Assembly: GCA_938007965.1 (NCBI GenBank)
Contig: CALLMH010000046.1
Location: forward strand, 1-46,963
Reading direction: 5' to 3'
Source of the DNA: an uncultured Saprospiraceae bacterium
GTDB lineage: Bacteria; Bacteroidota; Bacteroidia; Chitinophagales; Saprospiraceae
DNA length: 46,963 nt
Part shown: positions 18,024-25,794 of the stretch, piece after piece
Layout of the letters: each line of letters opens with the position of its first letter
Numbering within the stretch: the first letter of the stretch is position 1
Translations under genes and position numbers: made by a program
The notes under the pieces: generated by a model
What the model was told of the DNA's origin: nothing
Databases searched by the model: none
What the model saw: the letters and a program-made list of their open reading frames with translations, nothing else

Positions 18024-18110
18024 TTAAATATTATTGAAATCATGGGTTCCGCTTTTAATGACGGATAAGATGATGGATATTTACATTCTGAACAAAAAAG
18101 ACTGTTACAT

Positions 18111-19232
18111 ATGAAATTTTATAGATTAAGTTTATTGGCTATTGTAGCCCTTTTGGTAGTGTCTTGTAAGATGGCTCCATCAGCCGGACTTGTTGTGTCT
18201 GGTAAGGTAAGTGATGCGAACGATATGACTGTACACTTCGACAGGACTATGCCCGACAATGCAAGTGAGGGAATACTTAACACGAAAGCGGATGGCAATG
18301 GAAAATTCACTTTCACATTCCCTGAGAAACTGAGCGCTGGAACATACAGAATCAGAGCTGGTGCAAAAGCCGCTGAAATATTATTAAACGGAAGTGAAAA
18401 ATCAATCTCAATAGAGGGAGACATGAAAAGCTTCGGAGATCTTACATATGTCGTAAAAGGGGCACTTCTTACGGAAGAGTATCTCACATTGATATCTGAT
18501 TATATGTCGAAGAAGATCGACACCAAAGCACTAAGAGACAAAGCTATGAATGAATTAGATCCATTGATAGGTTATCAAATATCTTCTAAGATGTTTCGTA
18601 TGCGTCCAGAGTTTCTCGATGTACACAAAGCTGTGGCTAATAAATTGACCACTACTTACCCTGATCTAGAGTTATCAAAAACGTTTGCCGCACAGGTCAA
18701 TACAGTAGAAAGACAATATATCTCTCAACAAGCATCCGCTAAAATCAAGGTAGGACAACCCGCTCCGAATATCGAACTTCCTGGCGTGGATGGCAAAACG
18801 AGATCGCTTGCTGACATGAAAGGCAAAGTAGTACTGCTTGATTTCTGGGCGAGCTGGTGTGGACCTTGTAGAAAAGCAAATCCTCATGTAGTAGACGTAT
18901 ACAAAAGATACCAAGATAAAGGATTCGATGTATTCTCTGTATCTCTAGATGGACTTGATTCTAGAACTAAAGCGAGATTTAAAACTGAAGATCAGGTCAA
19001 AATGCAATTGGATAGATCCAAAGAAAGATGGTTGGCAGCGATAGAAAAAGACAACCTGATATGGGACGCTCATGTAAGTGATCTCAAAAAATGGGAGTCA
19101 GCTCCAGCCGCGGAATATGGAGTAAAGAGTATACCTAAAACATTCTTAATAGGTAGAGATGGTAATATCGCTTATATAAACCCAAGAAATAATCTAGAAG
19201 AAGTTGTCAAGACACATCTCGGGATATTATAA
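18111..19232 (+). CDS. TlpA-like thioredoxin-fold lipoprotein
   Basis: A 373-residue protein with a lipoprotein signal ending LLVVSC (Cys19). An N-terminal beta-rich domain (about residues 28-115, DUF4369-like) is followed by a helical linker and a C-terminal AhpC/TSA-thioredoxin domain from about 213. The redox motif WCGPC is at 249-253, and the cis-proline segment is SIPKTFLIG near the C-terminus. These proteins reduce disulfides in the periplasm, facing out from the inner or outer membrane. The gene stands alone, with a promoter and a terminator of its own. Both active-site cysteines are present, so it should be redox active. Confidence 0.88.
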   Translation: MKFYRLSLLAIVALLVVSCKMAPSAGLVVSGKVSDANDMTVHFDRTMPDNASEGILNTKADGNGKFTFTFPEKLSAGTYRIRAGAKAAEILLNGSEKSISIEGDMKSFGDLTYVVKGALLTEEYLTLISDYMSKKIDTKALRDKAMNELDPLIGYQISSKMFRMRPEFLDVHKAVANKLTTTYPDLELSKTFAAQVNTVERQYISQQASAKIKVGQPAPNIELPGVDGKTRSLADMKGKVVLLDFWASWCGPCRKANPHVVDVYKRYQDKGFDVFSVSLDGLDSRTKARFKTEDQVKMQLDRSKERWLAAIEKDNLIWDAHVSDLKKWESAPAAEYGVKSIPKTFLIGRDGNIAYINPRNNLEEVVKTHLGIL

Positions 19233-19259
19233 AATCACAATTTGGCTCGAAAAGATATA

Positions 19260-19295
19260 AAGGATTACTTCATAAATAGAAGCAATCCTTTTTTT
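19260..19295 (+). terminator. intrinsic terminator after TlpA-like gene
   Basis: AAGGATTACTTC pairs with GAAGCAATCCTT with a single internal mismatch and a seven-base loop, and five further T follow. It lies 28 bases past the stop codon. Confidence 0.8.
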
Positions 19296-19361
19296 AATTA
19301 CTGAATTTCATTTTTTTGTATATTTACTAGATATAACTTATTACAGACGAAACCCTTACCA

Positions 19362-20141
19362 ATGAACTATACGATTAACCTTATCATTATCATCTTATTT
19401 CCATCGATGCTTTATGGTCAATACGATATCAGCATAGGGACAGGGAGTCATTGGCTGAACTCGGATGTCAATGTTCTATGTGGACTAGGAAGTTTGAATT
19501 ATGCTAATGGTACCATAGATTATCAAGTGAAAGATGAATTCTATCTTACAGGAAATATCGGATACGGTAATGCAAAAGGATTAAATCAATACTTTGCTTT
19601 TAATGGTTTTGCATTAGGTGGTGGCCTTGTAGAAGATATCTATAAAGATTATAGTGAGACAATATATGCGCCTTATTTCTCTTCCAATATACTATCGATT
19701 TCTGCTGGCCCTTCATTTAAGCAATATCTGGCCAATGATAATATATTTGTAAAAGTTGGATTCCAAATTGGGTTATCTCATGCTCGTACATATATGAACC
19801 TTTATGATGCGGAAAATAATATTTACATGCTGCCAACCTTACTTACGCTTGGTGCATTTGGTCCGCAAGAACCAATTTATACTCAAGATCTATTCGATGA
19901 CACTTTCGAAACTCAAGTCGAAGAAGCAGCATTATTCTATCATTATGGCCCTCATATAAATCTAGGTTTACAAGTGAATGATAAAGGATATCTAGGTGTA
20001 AGGTATACGGTACATCTCACAAATACAGATAATCTAGATGGTATCGCATGGAGGACCGCAGTAGATCGAACTGATAATAATGATTTCATCCATAAAGCGA
20101 CGGTAGAATACGTGCATAGGTTTGGTACGTTTAATTGGTAA
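19362..20141 (+). CDS. secreted or outer-membrane hypothetical protein
   Basis: A 259-residue protein with a signal peptide (NLIIIILFPSMLYG, then QYDIS). The mature part has alternating polar and aromatic/glycine strands such as YYLTGNIGYGNAKG-like and GYLGVRYTVHLTN segments, and ends with VEYVHRFGTFNW, a terminal aromatic residue as in outer-membrane beta-barrels. No family is recognised. The length suits an 8- to 10-strand barrel. It has its own transcriptional context after a terminator, and selO follows 93 bases later on the same strand. Confidence 0.6.
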   Translation: MNYTINLIIIILFPSMLYGQYDISIGTGSHWLNSDVNVLCGLGSLNYANGTIDYQVKDEFYLTGNIGYGNAKGLNQYFAFNGFALGGGLVEDIYKDYSETIYAPYFSSNILSISAGPSFKQYLANDNIFVKVGFQIGLSHARTYMNLYDAENNIYMLPTLLTLGAFGPQEPIYTQDLFDDTFETQVEEAALFYHYGPHINLGLQVNDKGYLGVRYTVHLTNTDNLDGIAWRTAVDRTDNNDFIHKATVEYVHRFGTFNW

Positions 20142-20234
20142 AATTGAAAACATATTCACATCGCAAGCCAAAACTAAAAGCACGTCTGTAGAGTTATAAG
20201 TTCAGAAAGTACTCTCTCTAATCAAAGCACGCTA

Positions 20235-21800
20235 GTGAAATTAAAAATAGACGAAACATTTAATAGGGAACTCCCAAAAGATCCAATTAAAGACAATTAT
20301 CCTCGGCAAGTAGTCGAATCATGTTACTCTGTAGCTACTCCTCGAATCCCTACGGAACCTCAGATTATTCATGTTTCTGATGAAATGATGCAGGCCATAG
20401 GATTGACTGAGCATGATAAATCATCTAAGAAATTTCTAGATATATTCTCTGGTAAAAAAGTAATCGAAGGGACTGAGCCATATGCTATGTGCTACGGTGG
20501 TCACCAATTCGGACACTGGGCAGGGCAGCTTGGAGATGGCAGAGCGATCAACTTGACTGAACTCTTAGTAGAAGGAAATCGCTGGGCACTGCAACTCAAA
20601 GGAGCTGGCGTAACTCCATACTCAAGGACTGCGGATGGATTGGCAGTACTGCGATCTTCAGTCCGTGAGCACTTGTGCAGCGAAGCGATGTATCACTTAG
20701 GCGTTCCGACTACCCGATCATTGTCATTGATGCTCACGGGAGACCAAGTACTGAGAGACATGATGTATGATGGCAATCCTAAGTACGAAAAAGGTGCCGT
20801 TGTGTGCAGATTAGCACCTTCCTTTATACGATTTGGTAATTTTCAGATATTTGCTTCTCGGCGAGATGAGAAGAATCTAAAAATATTAACTGACTATACC
20901 ATCCGTCACTTCTTTCCGCACATAGAGAAAGGAGGCGAAAAGGGTTACATTCAGTTTTTCGAAGAAGTACTTGATCGCACGTTGGATATGGTAATCCATT
21001 GGCAGAGAGTAGGTTTTGTGCATGGTGTGATGAATACTGATAATCTATCTATACTTGGATCAACAATTGATTACGGACCATATGGCTGGCTAGAGGGATA
21101 TGATCATCAATGGACACCGAATACTACAGACAGACAACACCACAGATACGGATATGGGAAGCAACCTGATATCGCACTTTGGAATCTTGCTCAACTTGGA
21201 AGTGCTCTAGTCCCATTGATCGGAGAGGCTCAACCCCTCCAAGAAATCCTCAATGGCTATAAAGATAAATATCAATCTAATTACCTGTCTATGATGCGGA
21301 GTAAATTGGGACTAAGCCAAACTCTAGCCGTAGACCTCGCACTTGTAGAAGAACTAGAAGATATTCTACAAGTTACAGAAACTGATATGACTATATTCTT
21401 TAGAAATTTGGCAAACATCCAATTAGAATCAACTCATACGAACTTCTTTCCTCTGATTAATGATGCATTCTACAAATCAGAAGAGCTGACGGAGGTTATC
21501 AAAAAATTATGGAATGATTGGCTCACAAAATATACAGAAAGACTTCGAATAGAAAATAGTACTGATCGAGAACGAAAGGAATCTATGGATGCCGTCAATC
21601 CAAAATATGTACTGAGAAACTATATGGCTCAACTAGCTATAGATAAAGCTGATAATGGGGACTATTCACTGATCGGAACTTTCTATCAGATGCTTAAATC
21701 TCCTTACTCAGAACAACCAGAATATCAAGAATGGTTTGCCAAACGACCAGAATGGGCAAGGCATAAGGTAGGCTGCAGTATGCTATCGTGTTCGTCATGA
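20235..21800 (+). CDS. selO: protein adenylyltransferase SelO (YdiU)
   Basis: A 521-residue pseudokinase-fold enzyme that transfers AMP to protein side chains in response to redox stress. Conserved blocks are GGHQFGHWAGQLGDGRA (residues 88-104), LQLKGAGVTPYSRTADG (119-135), HGVMNTDN (263-270) and the DYG metal site (279-281). The C-terminus GCSMLSCSS carries Cys519 where some homologues have selenocysteine. The first possible start is GTG at 20235, which gives MKLKIDETFN. The homologous N-terminus matches from here, so a GTG start is accepted. It is a single gene, convergent with FKBP. Full length and apparently intact. Confidence 0.93.
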   Translation: MKLKIDETFNRELPKDPIKDNYPRQVVESCYSVATPRIPTEPQIIHVSDEMMQAIGLTEHDKSSKKFLDIFSGKKVIEGTEPYAMCYGGHQFGHWAGQLGDGRAINLTELLVEGNRWALQLKGAGVTPYSRTADGLAVLRSSVREHLCSEAMYHLGVPTTRSLSLMLTGDQVLRDMMYDGNPKYEKGAVVCRLAPSFIRFGNFQIFASRRDEKNLKILTDYTIRHFFPHIEKGGEKGYIQFFEEVLDRTLDMVIHWQRVGFVHGVMNTDNLSILGSTIDYGPYGWLEGYDHQWTPNTTDRQHHRYGYGKQPDIALWNLAQLGSALVPLIGEAQPLQEILNGYKDKYQSNYLSMMRSKLGLSQTLAVDLALVEELEDILQVTETDMTIFFRNLANIQLESTHTNFFPLINDAFYKSEELTEVIKKLWNDWLTKYTERLRIENSTDRERKESMDAVNPKYVLRNYMAQLAIDKADNGDYSLIGTFYQMLKSPYSEQPEYQEWFAKRPEWARHKVGCSMLSCSS

Positions 21801-21882
21801 TCGATTGGTGCTAGATATTTTTTCCTAATCTACTAATCTTTTTAATATAGGGAAAATTAGAGATTCTTGCTGATTTTAATCT

Positions 21883-21924
21883 AAAAAAAATAGATACGCT
21901 CTCATTACGAAAACGTATCTATTT
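21883..21924 (-). terminator. intrinsic terminator for the leftward FKBP gene
   Basis: Read on the minus strand, an 11-bp perfect stem (21888-21898 with 21914-21924) with a 15-base loop ends in a run of U (the A-run at 21883-21890 of the plus strand). It lies about 60 bases past the FKBP stop codon. On the plus strand the tail is weaker, so termination of selO is less certain. Confidence 0.75.
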
Positions 21925-21986
21925 ATATATTTCAATAGACCTTCAAAGTTTTAGAAACTAAGAAGGTAATCACCGGAATTTTATAA

Positions 21987-22607
21987 TCAGCTAACTATAG
22001 CTAATAACTCAATATCAAAAATGAGTGCTTGGTAAGGTCCTATTGCACCTCCTGCCCCTCTATCTCCATACGCTAATTGATAAGGAATAAATAATTTCCA
22101 CTTGCTACCTACTGGCATCAATTGAAGTGCCTCGGTCCATCCTGCGATTACTCCATTCACTGGAAACTCTGTGGGTTGGTTACGACTATACGAACTATCG
22201 AACTCCGTACCATCGATCAATGTACCTCTATAATGAGTTCGGACAGTTGACGTTGCAGTAGGCACCTCACCATCTCCTTTGGTGATGATTTCATATTGAA
22301 GCCCAGAAGCAGTAGTATGAATTCCTTCTTTCTTTGCATTTTCAGCTAAAAATGCTTCCCCTTCAGCGGATGCCGTTTTGCTCAACTCGGCTTTCTCAGA
22401 CTCTATTCTCTCTTGGATGATTCTGAATGCCGCTCCAATCTCTTCATCTGAAGATGCCATAGGCTCTCCTTTGAATGCATGGCTGATTCCCGCTAATGCT
22501 GCTTCTAATGACACCCCAGAAAATGCGCTTTTTAATTGTCCGCCCATCTGAAGACCGATACCGTAGGAAGCTTTATCCTCGGTTGTTTCTAATTTAATAT
22601 TTGACAT
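21987..22607 (-). CDS. FKBP-type peptidyl-prolyl cis-trans isomerase
   Basis: A 206-residue protein with a helical N-terminal dimerisation part (about 1-100, FKBP_N type) and a C-terminal FKBP domain. The latter includes TTASGLQYEIITKGDG, RTHYRGTLIDGTEFDSSY, VIAGWTEALQLMPVGSKW and IPYQLAYGDRGAGGAIGP, covering the usual proline-isomerase pocket residues. There is no signal peptide, so unlike FkpA or Mip it is expected in the cytoplasm. The ATG start is preceded by a GC-rich hairpin in the leader and a TACATTTG -7 element. Confidence 0.92.
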   Translation of the reverse strand: MSNIKLETTEDKASYGIGLQMGGQLKSAFSGVSLEAALAGISHAFKGEPMASSDEEIGAAFRIIQERIESEKAELSKTASAEGEAFLAENAKKEGIHTTASGLQYEIITKGDGEVPTATSTVRTHYRGTLIDGTEFDSSYSRNQPTEFPVNGVIAGWTEALQLMPVGSKWKLFIPYQLAYGDRGAGGAIGPYQALIFDIELLAIVS

Positions 22608-22626
22608 ATATTATTTGTTGTAATTA

Positions 22627-22641
22627 CGCAGCCACGCTGCG
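22627..22641. promoter_or_regulatory. GC-rich leader hairpin upstream of FKBP gene
   Basis: CGCAGC-CAC-GCTGCG forms a perfect 6-bp stem with a three-base loop. It lies about 20 bases upstream of the FKBP start codon and downstream of the predicted -7 element, so it would be in the 5' untranslated RNA. It stands out in an AT-rich leader and could modulate translation or mRNA stability. Confidence 0.5.
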
Positions 22642-22658
22642 GATTGAATTCGAAGGTG

Positions 22659-22666
22659 CAAATGTA
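22659..22666 (-). promoter_or_regulatory. -7 promoter element of FKBP gene
   Basis: TACATTTG on the minus strand matches TAnnTTTG and lies about 50 bases before the start codon. No convincing -33 element was identified at the expected distance. Confidence 0.45.
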
Positions 22667-22867
22667 ATTTATTCTAACAAAACCACAGCTCTTTAGCTCG
22701 CATTTCAACGGTAGATAATCTTCGATGGATAATTCACGAGTGGACTTGCGCTTCCTAATTGAGATTTAATACTAAATCCTAACATAAGCTGTTTATTCAT
22801 CCTTGGACTATGAAAAGGACAGTTTATTGAAATTATAAATTATTCATTGTTTAAAAATTCAAAAGTT

Positions 22868-23629
22868 CTATTTTATGAATATTTCATTTGCATGATAATC
22901 AAGAAACTCACGGCTAGGAATAAATCTATCTGGCAAATTAATTTTTCTTTTATCGTATTGAATGAAAAAATTATTGATCTCAACCTCAGTTTTCATTTCA
23001 TGAATAATTGGCGATAACTGAACCTTGTAGTCAGCATTAATAGTCATAAACCCTTTATCAAAGGCTTTATCATGTATAGAATTCAAACATAATCCATTTC
23101 TAGGATTTACTCTATTCATTTTATCTATTGACCAAGGTATAATGTGACTTGCAACTAATAGACCCCGTATTGACAAATTAGTAATACAACATTTAGAATT
23201 GTAGGATGACAAAATTGCAGATCTAAAAAAGCTTTGGTTGACTCTCCTTTTCACCATAGTAGCTTCATCAAGTCCTACTCTATCTTGTATATCACTCTCT
23301 AGTACTTCTTTATTTCTTTCATTCTGAAATTTTGAAATTAGTAATTCACTTTCATAAACCAATCTATCCCAGTTGCCATGAAATTCATTCCACACAGCTT
23401 CTTCCATTTTACTTCCGTTGCTTAGACCTACTACACCTTGTTTTTTAAGCACAGGATCCAGTCTTCCCAAATTCCCTATTTTCATATTTAGGGCAGAAGG
23501 AGATCTACCTAATATTTTTGCATATTTAATCACAATAGGGCTATTCTTACTACTAGATTTAAATGGAATTTTACAATAGACATTAAAAGCAACTATTGTT
23601 TCCTCTCTTGACCATTTTATTCTAGTCAT
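22868..23629 (-). CDS. HNH endonuclease domain protein
   Basis: A 253-residue protein. The N-terminal half (KWSREETIVAFNVYCKIPF... GRSPSALNMKIGNLGRLDP, residues 5-60) is a conserved DNA-binding-like module found before HNH domains. The C-terminal half has the nuclease core KCCITNLSIRGLLVASHIIPW (Cys147/148, His162), RVNPRNGLCLNSIHDKAFDKG (Asn178, His186). This layout occurs in putative restriction endonucleases and HNH proteins in accessory loci. All metal-site candidates are present, so it is likely active. Its ATG lies inside the last codons of the upstream 69-residue gene (8-base overlap), implying translational coupling. No methyltransferase is adjacent. Confidence 0.85.
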   Translation of the reverse strand: MTRIKWSREETIVAFNVYCKIPFKSSSKNSPIVIKYAKILGRSPSALNMKIGNLGRLDPVLKKQGVVGLSNGSKMEEAVWNEFHGNWDRLVYESELLISKFQNERNKEVLESDIQDRVGLDEATMVKRRVNQSFFRSAILSSYNSKCCITNLSIRGLLVASHIIPWSIDKMNRVNPRNGLCLNSIHDKAFDKGFMTINADYKVQLSPIIHEMKTEVEINNFFIQYDKRKINLPDRFIPSREFLDYHANEIFIK

Positions 23630-23831
23630 GGACTACATTTACTACTTCTATATCATCTTTCGAATAATCCAATAATATAGAATTTAAAAGCTCTATTGTG
23701 AGATCACTTCCACCAGCCAATATTTGACTAAATACTTCAATCCTGTCATTATTTGTTAGGGTATTTAGTTTGTCATTGTCTCTAAAAAACAGCATGAAGT
23801 CTTCTCGAGTAAAATTTTTCTTAGTTATCAT
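23622..23831 (-). CDS. small protein (69 aa) overlapping the HNH gene, function unknown
   Basis: Sixty-nine residues, acidic, mostly helical, without signal peptide or cysteines (MITKKNFTREDFMLFFRDND start, ending VVNVVHD). The ATG start is clear, and the stop codon overlaps the beginning of the HNH gene by 8 bases. The tight overlap supports a real gene expressed with the nuclease, possibly as a partner, regulator or inhibitor. No family is recognised. Confidence 0.6.
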   Translation of the reverse strand: MITKKNFTREDFMLFFRDNDKLNTLTNNDRIEVFSQILAGGSDLTIELLNSILLDYSKDDIEVVNVVHD

Positions 23832-23858
23832 AAATCTATATTTTTAAATTTTGCATAT

Positions 23859-24959
23859 TTACAATACGATAGAATTGTCCCAAACGTAAGGTTTTGGAAT
23901 ACCATCATCGTCAATCAACTGACGAATATCTATTTCGATGCCTCTTGTAAGGTCAGTAATCGGCACATCATTTACCCCTCCTTCAAATGGATTCTCGGTC
24001 GATTCTCCGATCATCTCCAGCGTATAGAAAACCCATGAGATCAATGCACTAAATGGAATAGACAACCATACAAAATGAGCACCCAACCTATCAAATAACA
24101 TGTGAAAGAACCCCGCTTCATGGTGATGATCTACCATCTCTTGGATAAATGATTGTCCTATATCTTGGAAAGCATCCATCACGCCAAAAGGAAGAAGAAT
24201 GATAAAAATCCAAATAAAATACTGATTCAAAGTGGCGAATTGTCTCGGGTACGGGAAGTTTTTAATCCGTTCTGATTTTCCTTGCAGGGTGTAGAGTTCT
24301 TTGAGCACATTCATCAATTCCATGTGTCTGAAATCGTCTATCAACCCTGCAGACTTAAGTCTTTTCAGATGAGAAGATTGAAGACCAAGTATCTGAGAAG
24401 CCCAATTCCCTTTGTCGGCTATTTGTTCCAACTCTGAGATCGATAGGTATTCTTGGATGGAATCTTTTTTGGACTTATCGCATTCCATGATCGCATAATT
24501 CTTATCTCTGAATTTCTTCTGCCTCTTTGTTTGAAGATTCTCTTCCCATGGCTTGGGCTCACGCATCTGATATCTAAGCGCTGTCATCCAAGCTACATGT
24601 CTCATGATGATTATTTTTATCGTAGCTGATATCTCTTGTTCAGATACATTTTCGATTACATACTCATCGGTGATGTAGTCTCTTATCATGATCGTCCATG
24701 TACGGGACGTATTCACTACTCCGCCCCATATTTTACGAGCTTCCCATAATCTATCATAAGATGCATTGTTTTTGAATCCTTGGATAAATGCTACCGCTGT
24801 ACCCAACAGACCTATCGGTAACCATGGGAGATGCAACCACTCCCAATTGAGTACATCAAATAAAAATACAGGTATAAAAGATATCAATAAAAATAAAATA
24901 ATATATCTGAATGTCCAGGATATCATTCCTGAAAGAGGGAAAACTTTTTTCGTGTACAC
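23859..24959 (-). CDS. bestrophin family ion channel
   Basis: A 366-residue membrane protein of the bestrophin/YneE family (pentameric anion or cation channels). Features are two hydrophobic N-terminal helices (about residues 17-65), the family block NNASYDRLWEARKIWGGVVNTSRTW (about 69-93), the mid-protein FATLNQYFIWIFIILLPFGVM helices and the conserved C-terminal NPFEGGVNDVPIT segment. The frame starts with GTG right after a stop codon. The only ATG is at residue 12. The GTG gives MYTKKVFPLS, which matches the family N-terminus better, so it was kept. The HNH pair follows on the same strand after 27 bases. Confidence 0.88.
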   Translation of the reverse strand: MYTKKVFPLSGMISWTFRYIILFLLISFIPVFLFDVLNWEWLHLPWLPIGLLGTAVAFIQGFKNNASYDRLWEARKIWGGVVNTSRTWTIMIRDYITDEYVIENVSEQEISATIKIIIMRHVAWMTALRYQMREPKPWEENLQTKRQKKFRDKNYAIMECDKSKKDSIQEYLSISELEQIADKGNWASQILGLQSSHLKRLKSAGLIDDFRHMELMNVLKELYTLQGKSERIKNFPYPRQFATLNQYFIWIFIILLPFGVMDAFQDIGQSFIQEMVDHHHEAGFFHMLFDRLGAHFVWLSIPFSALISWVFYTLEMIGESTENPFEGGVNDVPITDLTRGIEIDIRQLIDDDGIPKPYVWDNSIVL

Positions 24960-25012
24960 CTACTTATATTTTGATAAAGCACCAATATACTGACACTTAT
25001 CAACAAATAAGA

Positions 25013-25168
25013 TTAAGGCGTCTTATTCTTACTTAGTTTGTTTTTATTTCGTCGGCATCTTTCGCTACAGTATTTTACATCATCCCAATTCTTCTCCCAT
25101 TTCTTTCGCCATTTGTATGGTTTTTTACAAACAAGACAAAACTTGACAGGCAGGTTACTCTTTTTCAT
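25013..25168 (-). CDS. DUF2256 zinc-ribbon-like small protein (51 aa)
   Basis: A short gene read directly from the minus strand: 51 residues with two CxxC/CxxxC pairs (Cys11 and Cys14, then Cys34 and Cys38) and the tryptophan-rich centre PYKWRKKWEKNWDDVKYC, which is the hallmark of DUF2256. The four cysteines suggest a bound zinc ion. Its ATG overlaps the stop of the flavin reductase-like gene as ATGA, which is strong evidence that it belongs to the photolyase operon. DUF2256 genes are typically found beside photolyase/cryptochrome genes. The biochemical role is unknown. Confidence 0.88.
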   Translation of the reverse strand: MKKSNLPVKFCLVCKKPYKWRKKWEKNWDDVKYCSERCRRNKNKLSKNKTP

Positions 25169-25794
25169 TCAAAGTCGGGTATTTCATTTACGCGTACGTA
25201 TGGAAAACTATCCAGTCTCCTCAATCCGTAATAAGTATTCAAACCTGAGATGCCTGTACAATAGTAAGAGGACAAATCCAACTGCCCCTCAATATTCATG
25301 GCATCATCGGGCACTATTATTAATTCCACAGTTCCTATTATAAATGTACAGCCATTGGGGAGTGGGATACTTTCAGAATGTTTCATCCCCAATTTTACCA
25401 AACTTTCCTTGACGAAGGGAGCATAGAAGTCATCGTTAAATTCTGTATTAAGTGACATTCGGTCAAATTCCGACATGCCTACTTCTAGTTTTGCAGACGT
25501 ATAGTGTGCTTTCTTGATGAATGACTCTGACACATGATTTATCGTATAGTACTTCGTATTGTGAATGTTAGCATATGTATCCGTTTTTGGATCTGATTGT
25601 GGTCGAATTACAAATCCTAGCAGTGCCGGATTAGACCCTAGATGCACGACAGAAGAGAATATCCCCACATTGTCTTTTCCTTCAGTTGATCTCGTTGCGA
25701 TCAGATTTGCAGGCTTGACACCTGATATCGAATTGATAAGATTTAGTCTATAGATCCTATCCAATCTACCTATTTCTTCTTTTCCTAGCTTCAT
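25165..25794 (-). CDS. flavin reductase-like FMN-binding split-barrel protein
   Basis: A 209-residue protein of the flavin reductase-like (FMN-binding split barrel) family. Blocks include [38 protein letters not shown] and TKYYTINHV, which form the flavin pocket in relatives. The family either reduces free FMN/FAD with NAD(P)H or uses bound FMN. Its ATG lies 29 bases inside the end of the photolyase-like gene, and its stop overlaps DUF2256, so the three genes form one translationally coupled operon. It may supply reduced flavin to the photolyase-like protein, an inference from gene order. Confidence 0.85.
   Translation of the reverse strand: MKLGKEEIGRLDRIYRLNLINSISGVKPANLIATRSTEGKDNVGIFSSVVHLGSNPALLGFVIRPQSDPKTDTYANIHNTKYYTINHVSESFIKKAHYTSAKLEVGMSEFDRMSLNTEFNDDFYAPFVKESLVKLGMKHSESIPLPNGCTFIIGTVELIIVPDDAMNIEGQLDLSSYYCTGISGLNTYYGLRRLDSFPYVRVNEIPDFE

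Larger units (their letters stand above)
17656..18110. other. intergenic region between divergent mutS and TlpA-like gene
   Basis: These 455 bases carry no convincing gene. They hold the mutS promoter region, a perfect 18-bp inverted repeat at 17825-17870 and a good Bacteroidota promoter for the rightward gene at 17993-18023. Confidence 0.6.

Noticed and set aside
22868-23831. Classical toxin-antitoxin pair made of the HNH protein and the small upstream gene
   Set aside because: Gene order and sizes are compatible, but the small protein shows no antitoxin family features and the nuclease resembles restriction-type enzymes, so the label is not supported.
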